Below are positions 6,798-15,791 of a stretch of 50,811 nucleotides of DNA, piece by piece (positions within the stretch are counted from its first letter, which is position 1; each line of letters opens with the position of its first letter). A program made the position numbers and the translations under genes. Source of the stretch: Alphaproteobacteria bacterium (lineage in GTDB: Bacteria; Pseudomonadota; Alphaproteobacteria; RF32; CAG-239); contig JAFUSH010000007.1 in NCBI GenBank assembly GCA_017471705.1, forward strand, positions 1 through 50,811. The letters are read 5' to 3'. The notes beneath the pieces were generated by a model. That model saw only the letters and a program-made list of their open reading frames with translations, searched no databases and was not told the origin of the DNA.

Positions 6798-7919
6798 TTA
6801 TTCTTTTCTCAGATTAATCACCACATATTCCGATTTGGTGCCGGTTTTAAATTTTATAGCCCAATCGGATATGCCGGAGGTTACGATGAAATCGGTATTT
6901 CCGCGTTTTTCCAAACCATAAATTGCATCGTTGGCACCAATCCACTTGCCAACCTTATTAAACGGAAAAAGTTGTCCGCCGTGAGTATGTCCGGACAGAA
7001 CCAAATCAACACCGGATTTTTCCTGATTTGCGTAATCGACCGGCTGATGATCGGCAACAATCATATACTTGCTTTTATCCAGATTCTTGACTAAATCTTC
7101 CATAGATGCACGTCTGCCGCCTTGTTCTCTGACTTCTGAAAAATCCCTTCGTCCGATAACATAAAACATATCACCAATCAAATCTGTATCGTCGCGCAAT
7201 ACTTTAATTCCGTTTTTCTGCAATTCATCAACCAATTCCGCAGCACTGAAACCTCTGCGTTCAGCTCCGTAATATCCTTTATCGTGATTACCGAATACAA
7301 AGTATACACCGTAAGTAGTTTTCATTTTTCCCAGAGCCTTAACAGATGCAACCATATTTTCTCTATCGGTATCGTCATCTACAAAATCCCCGACTATAAT
7401 GACTATATCCGGATTCTGTTTTTGCATCTTCGATATATGCTCGGTCAATCCTTTTGCATCAAAAGTCGTTCCTATATGCGAATCGGCAAACATCAGAATT
7501 TTAATATTTTCGACATTTTTTGCAGTACTTAAATTGTACTCTGTTTTCCAAACATTATGGTCCTGATACCAGCCAAGACAAAGCGCGAATATTGCCAATA
7601 TTACGGCTGTACCTCCGGCATAATAACGCATAAATACTTGTTTGCGTAGTTTTGATACAAACCAAAATAAAAAATCGCATAAAGCCCAAGCCAACGCAAA
7701 ATAAATAGCGCAAATAATAGCATTCATAAAATTAATTATCAGACCTATTAAGGTAAAGATTGTAAACACAACCACAGCTCCAACTGCAACTTGTGCATTT
7801 TTTCCCTTTTGCACTAACTTAGCCATAAAACCAAAACGGCTCACCCTATCGCTTAAGTATACCAATGCCGTGCCGGTTAAGGCAAGTGTTGTGTACATAA
7901 TCATCATCCACATAAACAT
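6798..7919 (-). CDS. Membrane-anchored metallophosphoesterase (calcineurin-like)
   Basis: 373 aa. Four membrane segments occupy about residues 5-118 and a cytosolic-type calcineurin phosphoesterase domain fills 138-370. Metal ligands are visible: DSH (146-148), GDFVDD (177-182), GNHD (210-213), ADHQP (289-293) and SGHTHGGQ (309-316). This order matches the YkuE/YaeI-like group, often linked to UDP-sugar or lipid-linked pyrophosphate hydrolysis; the substrate here is unknown. LpxI elsewhere in the window already covers the UDP-2,3-diacylglucosamine step, so this is unlikely to be LpxH. An AAGGA SD is 8 nt from the ATG. Monocistronic, ending at the 6738-6770 terminator. Confidence 0.88.
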   Translation of the reverse strand: MFMWMMIMYTTLALTGTALVYLSDRVSRFGFMAKLVQKGKNAQVAVGAVVVFTIFTLIGLIINFMNAIICAIYFALAWALCDFLFWFVSKLRKQVFMRYYAGGTAVILAIFALCLGWYQDHNVWKTEYNLSTAKNVENIKILMFADSHIGTTFDAKGLTEHISKMQKQNPDIVIIVGDFVDDDTDRENMVASVKALGKMKTTYGVYFVFGNHDKGYYGAERRGFSAAELVDELQKNGIKVLRDDTDLIGDMFYVIGRRDFSEVREQGGRRASMEDLVKNLDKSKYMIVADHQPVDYANQEKSGVDLVLSGHTHGGQLFPFNKVGKWIGANDAIYGLEKRGNTDFIVTSGISDWAIKFKTGTKSEYVVINLRKE

Positions 7920-8006
7920 CTTTATTCCTTTGCTGTTTGTAATATTGTATCAATAAGAGTACGATTCAAGTCAAGCGTTTTTTACATTATTGCAGGTATT
8001 TTCTCT

Positions 8007-8177
8007 CATAAGCTCGGATAATGAGGTAAATGCGACGTGACTTTTTGACGACGTGTACACAAATGGTACACAAGGAAAAAATCCAATAGGCACGACCTCA
8101 CGCATAAGCTCGGATAATGAGGTAAATGCGCCGTGACTTTTTGACGACGCGTACACAAATGGTACACAAGGAAAAAA
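8007..8177. repeat. Two 75-bp direct repeats, 96-bp period, in a gene-free stretch
   Basis: 8007-8081 and 8103-8177 match over 75 bp with only two differences. Each copy contains GTACACAAATGGTACAC, itself a short direct repeat of GTACAC. The 7920-8258 interval holds no credible gene. On the minus strand a 61-codon frame crosses both repeats and shows the doubled peptide AFTSLSELMRE, which is a by-product of the repeat. This looks like a dispersed intergenic repeat family, just downstream of envZ. Confidence 0.8.
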
Positions 8178-8258
8178 GTCACAAGCAGTTACCCATTAGA
8201 CGAGCTTATATATCACCAAGAATAGGAGCTGCGACGACGTATATACTTACTGAGTTGA

Positions 8259-9614
8259 CTATAAGGGAATACTGATGAGAACCCTCAAGCCTCCTAATTC
8301 ACTATCTGCAAGTTGAATACTCCCGCCGTGTGAAACAATCACATCTTTAGCAATCGCCAACCCCAATCCGACTCCGCCGGTTTCTTTGTTGCGCGAACCT
8401 TCAACACGATAAAATGCTTTGAAAACATCATCACGTTTATCTGCAGGAATCCCCGGACCGTCATCATCAATGCTTAATTCCAAACGTTTATTATCGCTCT
8501 CCAACTTAACGGCAATATTTTTACCGTAATGAAAAGCATTTTCTATTACATTGGTAATTGCACGACGTAAAGCCTGTTCACGCCCCTGAACGGCGCTTAC
8601 GTCATAATTGGTGGAGTATCGTATCATTGCATTGGAATTTTTACGATATTTATTAATAATACCCGACACCATTTCGTTAATATCAACAAAAGACGACTTT
8701 TCCCCGCCTTCACCGCTGACAAACGCTAAATAGCCGTCCAACATTTTTTCCATTTCATTAATATCTTGAACAAACTCTTGATTTTCTTTGCTATCCGGAA
8801 GCATTGCTACCTGTAATTTCATTCTGGTAAGCGGAGTACGCAAATCGTGAGACACTCCTGCCAACATCTGAGTTCTTTCGGAAATTTGGCGCAAAATGCG
8901 CTCTTTCATCTTAGTGAAGGCTAAACCGGCACGACGCACTTCCACCGAACCGTAAGGCTTAAATTTAGTATTTATGCCTTTACCGAAATCTTCTGCCGCC
9001 GCTGCGAGCTGAGCAATCGAACGCACCTGCACTCTTAAGAATAAAGCCGCCACCACAAACAACAAAAGAGAGGTACCTATCATCCATAACACAAAACCGA
9101 ATATGGATGAACTGAATATATTTTTAACCGGTGTATTGAAAACGTACAAACCGTTTTGTGTATCAATCAATATATTCAAATTGGTATGATGCTGTTTTAA
9201 AAATACTTCCGTATCAGCCTGCGGAAATTGCCTAGCAAGTGATTCCGTGAGAAATGCCGTAACAAATTGAGTATGCTTTTTATTTTCACGCCAAATGGTA
9301 TGTTTACTTTCGTTATCATAAAACGAAACATCTAAATTATACAACGACGCCGCTAATTGCTTTACTTTTTGAAAATCAACTTCTTCATTATGAAGTTTAA
9401 TTACAAAAGCCATATTGGAAGAAAGATTATCCGACAATTTATTACCCACTCTTTTCCAGTTTCCGTCAAAAAAGGCATAAATAGATACGACTTGTACCAC
9501 AATAAGCGGAATAAAAATCAGCAGCATTGTTCTGAAAAATAACGTCTTAGGCAAAAATCTACGTTTGATTACAGATAAAAAACCATTAACTTTTTGCGGA
9601 AATTTAATATGCAT
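8259..9614 (-). CDS. envZ: EnvZ-like sensor histidine kinase
   Basis: 451 aa, inner membrane. TM1 lies at about 29-49, a periplasmic sensor loop at 50-167, TM2 at 168-193, then a HAMP region. The DHp H-box is LAGVSHDLRTPLTR with phospho-acceptor His256. The CA domain has the N box NVIENAFHYG (357-366), G1 DDDGPGI and G2 GGVGLGLAI. The HDLRTPLTR form and the layout fit the EnvZ group; the signal sensed is not evident. It starts 9 nt after the ompR stop, with an AGGAG SD overlapping that junction, so the pair is translated from one message. Last gene of the minus-strand cluster. Confidence 0.9.
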   Translation of the reverse strand: MHIKFPQKVNGFLSVIKRRFLPKTLFFRTMLLIFIPLIVVQVVSIYAFFDGNWKRVGNKLSDNLSSNMAFVIKLHNEEVDFQKVKQLAASLYNLDVSFYDNESKHTIWRENKKHTQFVTAFLTESLARQFPQADTEVFLKQHHTNLNILIDTQNGLYVFNTPVKNIFSSSIFGFVLWMIGTSLLLFVVAALFLRVQVRSIAQLAAAAEDFGKGINTKFKPYGSVEVRRAGLAFTKMKERILRQISERTQMLAGVSHDLRTPLTRMKLQVAMLPDSKENQEFVQDINEMEKMLDGYLAFVSGEGGEKSSFVDINEMVSGIINKYRKNSNAMIRYSTNYDVSAVQGREQALRRAITNVIENAFHYGKNIAVKLESDNKRLELSIDDDGPGIPADKRDDVFKAFYRVEGSRNKETGGVGLGLAIAKDVIVSHGGSIQLADSELGGLRVLISIPL

Positions 9615-9623
9615 ATCATACTC

Positions 9624-10313
9624 CTATTCTGTTAACAACATATACCCTTTGCCGCGCACCGTTTGCAAATAGCGCGGATTTTTGGAATCTTGCTCAATTT
9701 TTTTGCGTAATCTGGTAATTTGCACATCAATGGAACGAGGACTTTGTTCCACCCCCAATAATTCGGCCAACTTATCACGCGTAAAAATCTGTCCGGACTT
9801 TTGTCCTAAAATACTCAAAATAGACTGTTCTACCGGTGTAATGTGTACAATACCGATTGTCTTATTTCGCAGTTCTTTATTATTTAGATCATACGAAAAA
9901 TCACCCATTTTGAGAATTTGCTTATTTTCACCGCCGATTGCCGGAACCCGACGTAAAATATTATTTATCCTCAGCACCAATTCTTTGGGTTCAAAAGGTT
10001 TAGGCAAATAATCATCAGCTCCCGCCTCCAATCCGGTTATACGATCCTGTGTTTCTCCCATAGCCGTCAAAACTATTGCCGGCACATCGCTATCGCAGCG
10101 CAACTTTTGCAAAAACTCTAACCCACTCTCTCCCGGCATCATCACATCGACAATCAGCAAATCAAATTCATACTGACGCAAAAACATTCTTGCATTTTCC
10201 GCATCTTTAGCGGCACTTACGGCATAACCGTTTTCTTGCAAATAGCGAGAAAGTAAACTACGCAATCTTAAATCATCATCAATCACTAAAATATGCGCAT
10301 AATCTTTAAGCAT
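9624..10313 (-). CDS. ompR: OmpR-family response regulator
   Basis: 229 aa. The receiver domain (about 6-118) has the acidic pair IDDD (11-14), phospho-acceptor Asp56 in LLIVDVMMPGESG, the switch TAMGE and Lys105 in PKPFEP. The C-terminal winged helix (about 130-227) ends with VRGKGYML. It is the partner of the EnvZ-like kinase next door and binds DNA as a dimer when phosphorylated. It begins 5 nt after the pgsA stop. Targets cannot be read from this window, although the outer-membrane barrel gene at 17209 would be a typical one. Confidence 0.92.
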   Translation of the reverse strand: MLKDYAHILVIDDDLRLRSLLSRYLQENGYAVSAAKDAENARMFLRQYEFDLLIVDVMMPGESGLEFLQKLRCDSDVPAIVLTAMGETQDRITGLEAGADDYLPKPFEPKELVLRINNILRRVPAIGGENKQILKMGDFSYDLNNKELRNKTIGIVHITPVEQSILSILGQKSGQIFTRDKLAELLGVEQSPRSIDVQITRLRKKIEQDSKNPRYLQTVRGKGYMLLTE

Positions 10314-10318
10314 TTGTC

Positions 10319-11044
10319 CTATGCGCCTACTTTATTTGCTTTTTTACGAGCGGTTGTTTTTTTCGTTTTTAATTTTTTATCGGCAGTTTTTTTAACTTTT
10401 TTTTCGACAGTCGAATTTTTAGCGGTCGATTTTTTAGGATTCTCAGCCTTAACTCCGAGCGTAACTTTTTTTACGGCAGATACTTTTTTTGCTTCTTCTG
10501 CTTTAACATATTCCAGACTTCTTTGATAGTATTGGTAGCCGGTAATAAATGTCAGAATTGCGGCAATCCACAGCAAGAGCTCGCCCAAAACACCCCAACC
10601 TATCCACAAATCTCTGAACAACATCATCGACAGAGCTGTCATTTGAAAACCGGTTTTCCATTTTGCCAGTTTCGTAACCGGCAAACCCACATTTACTTCG
10701 CGCAAAAACTCACGTAAGCCTGACACCAAAATTTCACGGCACAAAATAACAAAAGCAGGCAGAACCGTAAACGAACAACCATACATCTGCGGTTTAACCA
10801 AAATTACCACCAATGCCGTTGCCACCAGCAATTTATCGGCAATCGGATCCAAAAGGCGGCCAAACGACGAAGTTTCATTCCACGCTCTGGCCAAATAACC
10901 GTCCAAATAATCGGTTATGGACGCAGCCACAAATAATATACCGGCAAACATCGCCCACGCAAATGAAGTAAAATAAATCGACACAAAGATGAGCGGAATA
11001 ACCGCTATACGCGATAAGGTTAAAATATTAGGCAAATTGTACAC
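10319..11044 (-). CDS. pgsA: CDP-diacylglycerol-glycerol-3-phosphate 3-phosphatidyltransferase
   Basis: 241 aa. It makes phosphatidylglycerol phosphate from CDP-diacylglycerol and glycerol-3-phosphate in the inner membrane. The CDP-alcohol phosphotransferase motif is complete: D-YL-DG-YL-AR, then eight residues, G, three residues, D, three residues, D (ITDYLDGYLARAW...GRLLDPIADK). Four or more membrane helices follow. The normal enzyme is about 180 residues. Here an extra tail of some 60 residues, very rich in Lys, Ala and Thr (KKSTAKNSTVEKKVKKTADK...), follows the last helix. The tail is unlike the core in composition and may contact nucleic acid, anionic lipid or ribosomes (inference). A 63-bp gap separates it from uvrC upstream. 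Confidence 0.92.
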   Translation of the reverse strand: MYNLPNILTLSRIAVIPLIFVSIYFTSFAWAMFAGILFVAASITDYLDGYLARAWNETSSFGRLLDPIADKLLVATALVVILVKPQMYGCSFTVLPAFVILCREILVSGLREFLREVNVGLPVTKLAKWKTGFQMTALSMMLFRDLWIGWGVLGELLLWIAAILTFITGYQYYQRSLEYVKAEEAKKVSAVKKVTLGVKAENPKKSTAKNSTVEKKVKKTADKKLKTKKTTARKKANKVGA

Positions 11045-11107
11045 GAGATTTTCTCCCTCAAAAATACAGTAAATAACGTTATTATGCTGTGATTATAAAC
11101 ATTTTTT

Positions 11108-12913
11108 TTAATTATGAAAGTAATTATATATTTTTTCCGCCGTTTTTTTACTTATACCGTCTATTTTCATCAAATCGCTCAAAGATGCCGCTCTGACTTG
11201 CTCTGCCGAACCGAAGAAATTAAGCAAATCACGTTTTCGCTTGGCTCCGATACCGTCAATTTCATCAAGTGCCGATTTATATATTGATTTTGAGCGTTTT
11301 TTACGATGCGTTCCGATGGCAAATCTGTGCGCCTCATCACGAATATTTTGCATATAAAACGCTATTGACGATTGATACGGCAACGAAAAACTTTCTTGTC
11401 CCGAAATATGATAAAATTCCTTGCCGGCATTACGCTCCGGACCTTTGGAAATAGCAATAATCGTAATATCGCTCAAATCATAGTTTTTAAGCGCTTCGTG
11501 TACGGCGTGCAATTGTCCCAAACCGCCGTCCAATAATATCACATCCGGACGGTTTTCCGCACTCATACGCTCAAAACGCCTGATTAAAACTTCTTTCATC
11601 ATTGCAAAATCGTCATTAGTATTTTCAGTATATTTTATATTGAATGTGCGATACGATTTCTTATCAAAACCCTGAGGAGTTGCCACAATCATTGCCCCTA
11701 CGGCAAAACTGCCCTGATTATGTGAATTATCGTAAACTTCTATTCTTCGCGGTATTTTCGGTAAATTGAAATACTTTTGCATTTCTGCCAAATTTTCCTC
11801 AACGGTAGCGCTCAATGCAAGTTTACGCTCTATGGCAGCCACGGCATTTTCTTCGGCGCGCCTGATTAATTTTGCCTTATTGCCCTTTTGATAAGATTTT
11901 ATTTGCGTACCTAAAGCTTTTTGTAAAAAATCGCTGTTTTCCGGTATGTGTGATATTAAAATTTCCTTAGGCGCCGTGTGATTAGCATAAAACGTACTGA
12001 TAAATCCTTCTAAAATTTCACTTTCATTCATCTGAAACGCTTGTTTCGGAAAGTAAGGTATATTGCCGCAATTTTGACCGGAACGAATAAAGAATATTTG
12101 AATACAAACCATATTTTTATGTTTGACCACCGCCACGGCATCTGCTGATTTAATATCGGCGTATTCCACATTGTATCCGCCTTGAATACTGCTTAATGCG
12201 CGAATTCTGTCCCTTAAAACCATCGCCGTTTCAAAATCATTATCATCACTGGCTTTTTGCATTTGCGCAGACCATATTTCTTTGAGTTTTGTATCTTTGC
12301 CTTCCAAAAAATCAATAACCTCGCGTACCGATTGTTTATATTCATCTTTAGAAATTTTTCCCACACACGGTGCACTGCAGCGCTTAATCTGATAAAGCAT
12401 ACACGGTCTGTCACGATGACAAAACACGCTATCACGGCAAGAACGCAGGCGAAAAGCCTTCTGCACTATATCCATAACATTATTAACCGCCCCCGCACTG
12501 GCAAACGGTCCGAAATATTTTGCCTTATCTTTACGAGTTCCTCTGCTCTTGCACAATGCCGGAAAATCGGAATACGGATTAATCATTAAATGAGGGAAAG
12601 TTTTATCATCTTTGAGCAAAATGTTGTACTTAGGTTCTAATTTTTTAATTAAATCATTTTCCATTAACAAAGCTTTTGCTTCGTTTTCCACAATGATAAA
12701 TTCCATTTTATCAACTTCGGCTACCATTCGTTTGATATGATCCGGAAGTTTATCAAAATGAGTATATGCCACAATTCTTTTTTTTATGCTTTTGGCTTTT
12801 CCCACATATAAAACCGCACCGTTTTTATCAATCATACGATAAACTCCGGGATTAACCGGAGCAATCTTCACATAATTTTTAATAACATCTATACCGTGCT
12901 TAATGTCAGACAT
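11108..12913 (-). CDS. uvrC: Excinuclease ABC subunit C
   Basis: 601 aa, normal length. It makes both incisions in nucleotide excision repair. The N-terminal GIY-YIG nuclease is visible as NPGVYRMIDKNG with LYVGKAKSIKKR. It is followed by a cysteine-containing region (RSCRDSVFCHRDRPCMLYQ), a UVR coiled coil, the RNase H-like C-terminal nuclease (EVYDNSHNQGSFAVGAMIV, LLDGGLGQLHA) and tandem helix-hairpin-helix motifs near the end (LDEIDGIGAKRKRDLL, LMKIDGISKKTAEKI). The ATG lies one base after the recN stop, and its GGAG SD is inside recN's last codons, so translation is coupled. Confidence 0.96.
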   Translation of the reverse strand: MSDIKHGIDVIKNYVKIAPVNPGVYRMIDKNGAVLYVGKAKSIKKRIVAYTHFDKLPDHIKRMVAEVDKMEFIIVENEAKALLMENDLIKKLEPKYNILLKDDKTFPHLMINPYSDFPALCKSRGTRKDKAKYFGPFASAGAVNNVMDIVQKAFRLRSCRDSVFCHRDRPCMLYQIKRCSAPCVGKISKDEYKQSVREVIDFLEGKDTKLKEIWSAQMQKASDDNDFETAMVLRDRIRALSSIQGGYNVEYADIKSADAVAVVKHKNMVCIQIFFIRSGQNCGNIPYFPKQAFQMNESEILEGFISTFYANHTAPKEILISHIPENSDFLQKALGTQIKSYQKGNKAKLIRRAEENAVAAIERKLALSATVEENLAEMQKYFNLPKIPRRIEVYDNSHNQGSFAVGAMIVATPQGFDKKSYRTFNIKYTENTNDDFAMMKEVLIRRFERMSAENRPDVILLDGGLGQLHAVHEALKNYDLSDITIIAISKGPERNAGKEFYHISGQESFSLPYQSSIAFYMQNIRDEAHRFAIGTHRKKRSKSIYKSALDEIDGIGAKRKRDLLNFFGSAEQVRAASLSDLMKIDGISKKTAEKIYNYFHN

Positions 12914-12914
12914 A

Positions 12915-14582
12915 TTACGCTCCGATTAAAACTTTAGCTGCGGCTCTGGCTTCGTCGCTGATAACTTCACCGGCCAACATACGCGCCACTTCTTCCTGTT
13001 TTTCCTTATTATTCAACTTATAAACAGTAGTTATTGTTGTTCCGTCCCTAATCGATTTTTCTACCTTGTAATGATTATCGCTGAATGCGGCAACCTGAGG
13101 AGAATGGGTAACCACCATAACCTGCACCGTTTCTCCCAATTTTGCCAATTTTTCACCTACAGCCTGAGCGGTTGCTCCGCCGATACCGCTGTCGACCTCA
13201 TCAAAAACCATCGTTTCGATTTGTGAACTTTCACCTAAATTTACTTTCAAAGCTAACATCAAACGTGCCAATTCGCCGCCTGAAGCTATTTTATTCAAAT
13301 TACATAAAGAGCTACCCAAATTGGTGGAAATCATAAAACAAACATCATCAATACCTTCTTCATTCCAATTTTGTTCATCTTTGAGTTTGACATCCGTAAC
13401 AAAGTGAGCTTTTTCCATCTTCAGTGTTAAAAGTTCATTTTTCATTTTATCATCAAGGCGTAATGCCGTCGACATACGTTCTTCGTGCAAAATTTTTGCC
13501 TTATTGACATAGTTTTCTTTTGCTTTTTTTTCTACACTTTCCAAAGCCGATAAATCCCCTGCCGATTTTTCCAGCTTATTCAACTGTTCTTCCATTTTTT
13601 GCCATACTTGCACAAGTTCATCAACCTCAACCCTATGCTTTCGCGCCAAATCTTTTAAAGTGAATAAACGTTCTTCCACCGCATCAATATCACTTTGGTT
13701 AAGCGTAATTTCTCGCATAGCGGTTTCCAATTCTTCTCCGGCTTCTTCTGCATTAATAAGCGCCGTATCCAATAATCCGTAGATACCGGAATATTTGTCA
13801 TCAAGCATAGCATTTACCCGCGAAACTGCCGTTTGAGCCTGTCTTAAAGCCTCGCGTACACTGACAGATTGTCCTTGCAGAGCATTATATGCCGAATTAA
13901 AATTATCCAAAAGTTTTTCGCTGTTCATAAGTTGAACTCGCAACTTTTCCAATTCTTCTTTTTCGTTTTCTTTCGGTTTTATGCTTTCAAATTCTTTAAT
14001 CCAGTGCTTTAAGTTTTCTTCTTCACGTGCGGCATTTTCTACTTCATTTTGCAAATTTTCGCGCGCTGTCTTAACTTTTTTATAATTAAAAAAAGCCTCT
14101 TTCATATCTGCCAACGCTGCCGAATAACCGCCATAACTGTCTAAAACACCTAAATGAGTAGCCGGATTTAACAGTCCCTGATTATCAAATTGACCGTGTA
14201 CCTCAACTAAATATCCGCCGATTTCTTTCAACAACTTTTGCGTTATCGGTTGGTCATTAAAAAATATTTTTCCCTTACCATCTTGTGACAGACTACGGCT
14301 TATAACAATTTCTTTGGCAAAATCCAAATTGTGTTCTTCGCATAAACTCGCTAATTTTCCGTTTTTATCGGCCGTTTCAAAACAGCCGCTGACCACTAAC
14401 TTATCACACCCGTTTCTAATCATTCCTGTTTCGGCACGGTTTCCCAAAAGCAAACTGAGCGAGTCTAATAATACGGATTTTCCGGCACCAGTTTCACCGC
14501 TCAACACGGTCAAACCATCTGCCAATTCCATATCCAACTTATCAATCAAAACAACATTTCTAATTGACAGCGACTTAAGCAT
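12915..14582 (-). CDS. recN: DNA repair protein RecN
   Basis: 555 aa, normal length. An SMC-like ATPase that holds broken ends during double-strand break repair. Walker A is GETGAGKS (about 28-35), followed by long coiled coils in the middle (about 150-370). The C-terminal head has the signature ASGGELARLMLALK, Walker B MVFDEVDSGIGG and the switch VVTHSPQVA. It starts 3 nt after the bamD stop, within the lpxC-bamD-recN-uvrC run. The lpxC-bamD-recN order is a common alphaproteobacterial arrangement, from general knowledge. Confidence 0.96.
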   Translation of the reverse strand: MLKSLSIRNVVLIDKLDMELADGLTVLSGETGAGKSVLLDSLSLLLGNRAETGMIRNGCDKLVVSGCFETADKNGKLASLCEEHNLDFAKEIVISRSLSQDGKGKIFFNDQPITQKLLKEIGGYLVEVHGQFDNQGLLNPATHLGVLDSYGGYSAALADMKEAFFNYKKVKTARENLQNEVENAAREEENLKHWIKEFESIKPKENEKEELEKLRVQLMNSEKLLDNFNSAYNALQGQSVSVREALRQAQTAVSRVNAMLDDKYSGIYGLLDTALINAEEAGEELETAMREITLNQSDIDAVEERLFTLKDLARKHRVEVDELVQVWQKMEEQLNKLEKSAGDLSALESVEKKAKENYVNKAKILHEERMSTALRLDDKMKNELLTLKMEKAHFVTDVKLKDEQNWNEEGIDDVCFMISTNLGSSLCNLNKIASGGELARLMLALKVNLGESSQIETMVFDEVDSGIGGATAQAVGEKLAKLGETVQVMVVTHSPQVAAFSDNHYKVEKSIRDGTTITTVYKLNNKEKQEEVARMLAGEVISDEARAAAKVLIGA

Positions 14583-14585
14583 TAT

Positions 14586-14975
14586 TTATCGCTTTGCCTC
14601 CTCTTCGGTATTGTCATCTTTACCCCACGGCCAGAGAAAATCCGCCGTTTTACTCCAAAAGCTTTGCTCGGTTTTTGCTTCTTCTGCCGCTTCTTCAATC
14701 GGCTTTATCTCATTTTCCGAACTTTCTTTTATTTCTTCTTCCGCGCTGTCGTCTTTACCCCACGGCCAAAGAAAATCCGCCGTTTTACTCCAAAAGCTTT
14801 GCTCGGTTTTTGCTTCTTCTGCCGATTCTTCAACCGGCTTTATCTCATTTTCCGAACTTTCTTTTATTTCTTCTTCCGCGCTGTCGTCTTTACCCCACGG
14901 CCAAAGAAAATCCGCCGTTTTACTCCAAAAGCTTTGCTCGGTTTTTGCTTCTTCTGCCGCTTCTTCAATCGGCTT
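14586..14975 (-). repeat. Three tandem 135-bp in-frame repeats in bamD
   Basis: The word TCCGCCGTTTTACTCC recurs at 14641, 14776 and 14911, exactly 135 bp apart, with nearly identical flanks. The last (C-terminal) copy is shortened to 39 codons. High identity means recent expansion or ongoing homogenisation. Confidence 0.9.
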
Positions 14976-15788
14976 TACATCTTTTTCTTCTTCGGCAGAT
15001 TTCAGTTCCGCAACCGAATTTTCCTTCACCACCTTTTCAGCTTTTGTCTTTCCAAGCTTTTTCATAATTTTTTTCGCTTTAGCCGTCCATTTTCCGTCAG
15101 GATAATTTTTCTTCAGAATATTATAATACCCGTCAGCATATTTATCCATACCGAAAATAGCATATATTTCAACTTCACGGTACAAAGCCTCTTCTATTTG
15201 AACCGTTGTTTGATAATTTTCCAACACCACATTAAACCGGTTCAGCGCCGACAAATAATTACCGTCTTTGAGATAATAACGAGCCACATTCATTTCCTGA
15301 CCGGCACGATAATCTTCCGTCAAGTTGATTTTTTTGCGAGCGTCTTCGGCGTATTTGCTGTCCGGAAATAATTCAGTCAATAAAAGAAAAGTTTCTTCAG
15401 CTTTTGCTGTATCACTCTGATCTTTTTCAGCCGATGTTATTTGGTCATAGTAACACATACCTTTTAAGTAATAGGCATAAGCCACATCTTTATTACCAGG
15501 ATGATATTTAATAAATCTGTCCAGAGCCAAAACGGCATCATCATATTTTTCATTTTTGTAATAAGCGTAGGCTCCCATTAATTTAGCTTTTACCGCCCAT
15601 TTTGAATAAGGATGATCGGTTTCCAATTTTTCAAATCCCGTTGCCGCTTTTTCATATTTTGTTTTTTCAAGATTTTCCCAAGAAACATTATATAAATCTT
15701 CGGCAGTCATATCATCTAAATTTTCCGAAGAAGACGCGCACGCAGTGAAAAGCAATGTCGAACACAATAACATATATATTTTTTTCAT
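14586..15788 (-). CDS. bamD: Outer membrane assembly lipoprotein BamD with a repeat tail
   Basis: 400 aa. The lipobox FTAC (Cys17) ends a signal peptide, giving an outer-membrane lipoprotein facing the periplasm. TPR-like helices of the BamD/ComL fold fill about 25-250 (YEKAATGFEKLETDHPYSKW, YDDAVLALDRFIKYHP, FLLLTELFPDSKYAEDAR, IEEALYREVEIYAIFG). It is an essential partner of BamA in outer-membrane protein insertion. Unusual: residues 272-400 are three tandem copies of a 45-residue unit, each with FWSKTADFLWPWGKDD between acidic stretches. Typical BamD is about 240-290 residues. The unit repeats at DNA level with a 135-bp period. It is followed 3 nt later by recN. Confidence 0.92.
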   Translation of the reverse strand: MKKIYMLLCSTLLFTACASSSENLDDMTAEDLYNVSWENLEKTKYEKAATGFEKLETDHPYSKWAVKAKLMGAYAYYKNEKYDDAVLALDRFIKYHPGNKDVAYAYYLKGMCYYDQITSAEKDQSDTAKAEETFLLLTELFPDSKYAEDARKKINLTEDYRAGQEMNVARYYLKDGNYLSALNRFNVVLENYQTTVQIEEALYREVEIYAIFGMDKYADGYYNILKKNYPDGKWTAKAKKIMKKLGKTKAEKVVKENSVAELKSAEEEKDVKPIEEAAEEAKTEQSFWSKTADFLWPWGKDDSAEEEIKESSENEIKPVEESAEEAKTEQSFWSKTADFLWPWGKDDSAEEEIKESSENEIKPIEEAAEEAKTEQSFWSKTADFLWPWGKDDNTEEEAKR

Positions 15789-15791
15789 ATT

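Noticed and set aside
6798-7919. LpxH as an identity for the metallophosphoesterase
   Set aside because: Four N-terminal membrane helices and a YkuE/YaeI-like layout do not fit LpxH, and LpxI is present for that step.
7971-8156. 61-codon minus-strand ORF over the 75-bp repeats
   Set aside because: The doubled peptide simply follows from the DNA repeat; no SD and no other support.
14586-14975. bamD repeats as a mobile insertion
   Set aside because: The repeats are in frame, have an exact codon-multiple period and share composition with the host gene, so internal tandem expansion is simpler.
14314-15371. Long plus-strand ORFs (157-263 codons) opposite bamD and recN
   Set aside because: Mirror images of the bamD repeats and the recN N-terminus; they repeat the same 45-residue period and have no SD or family features.
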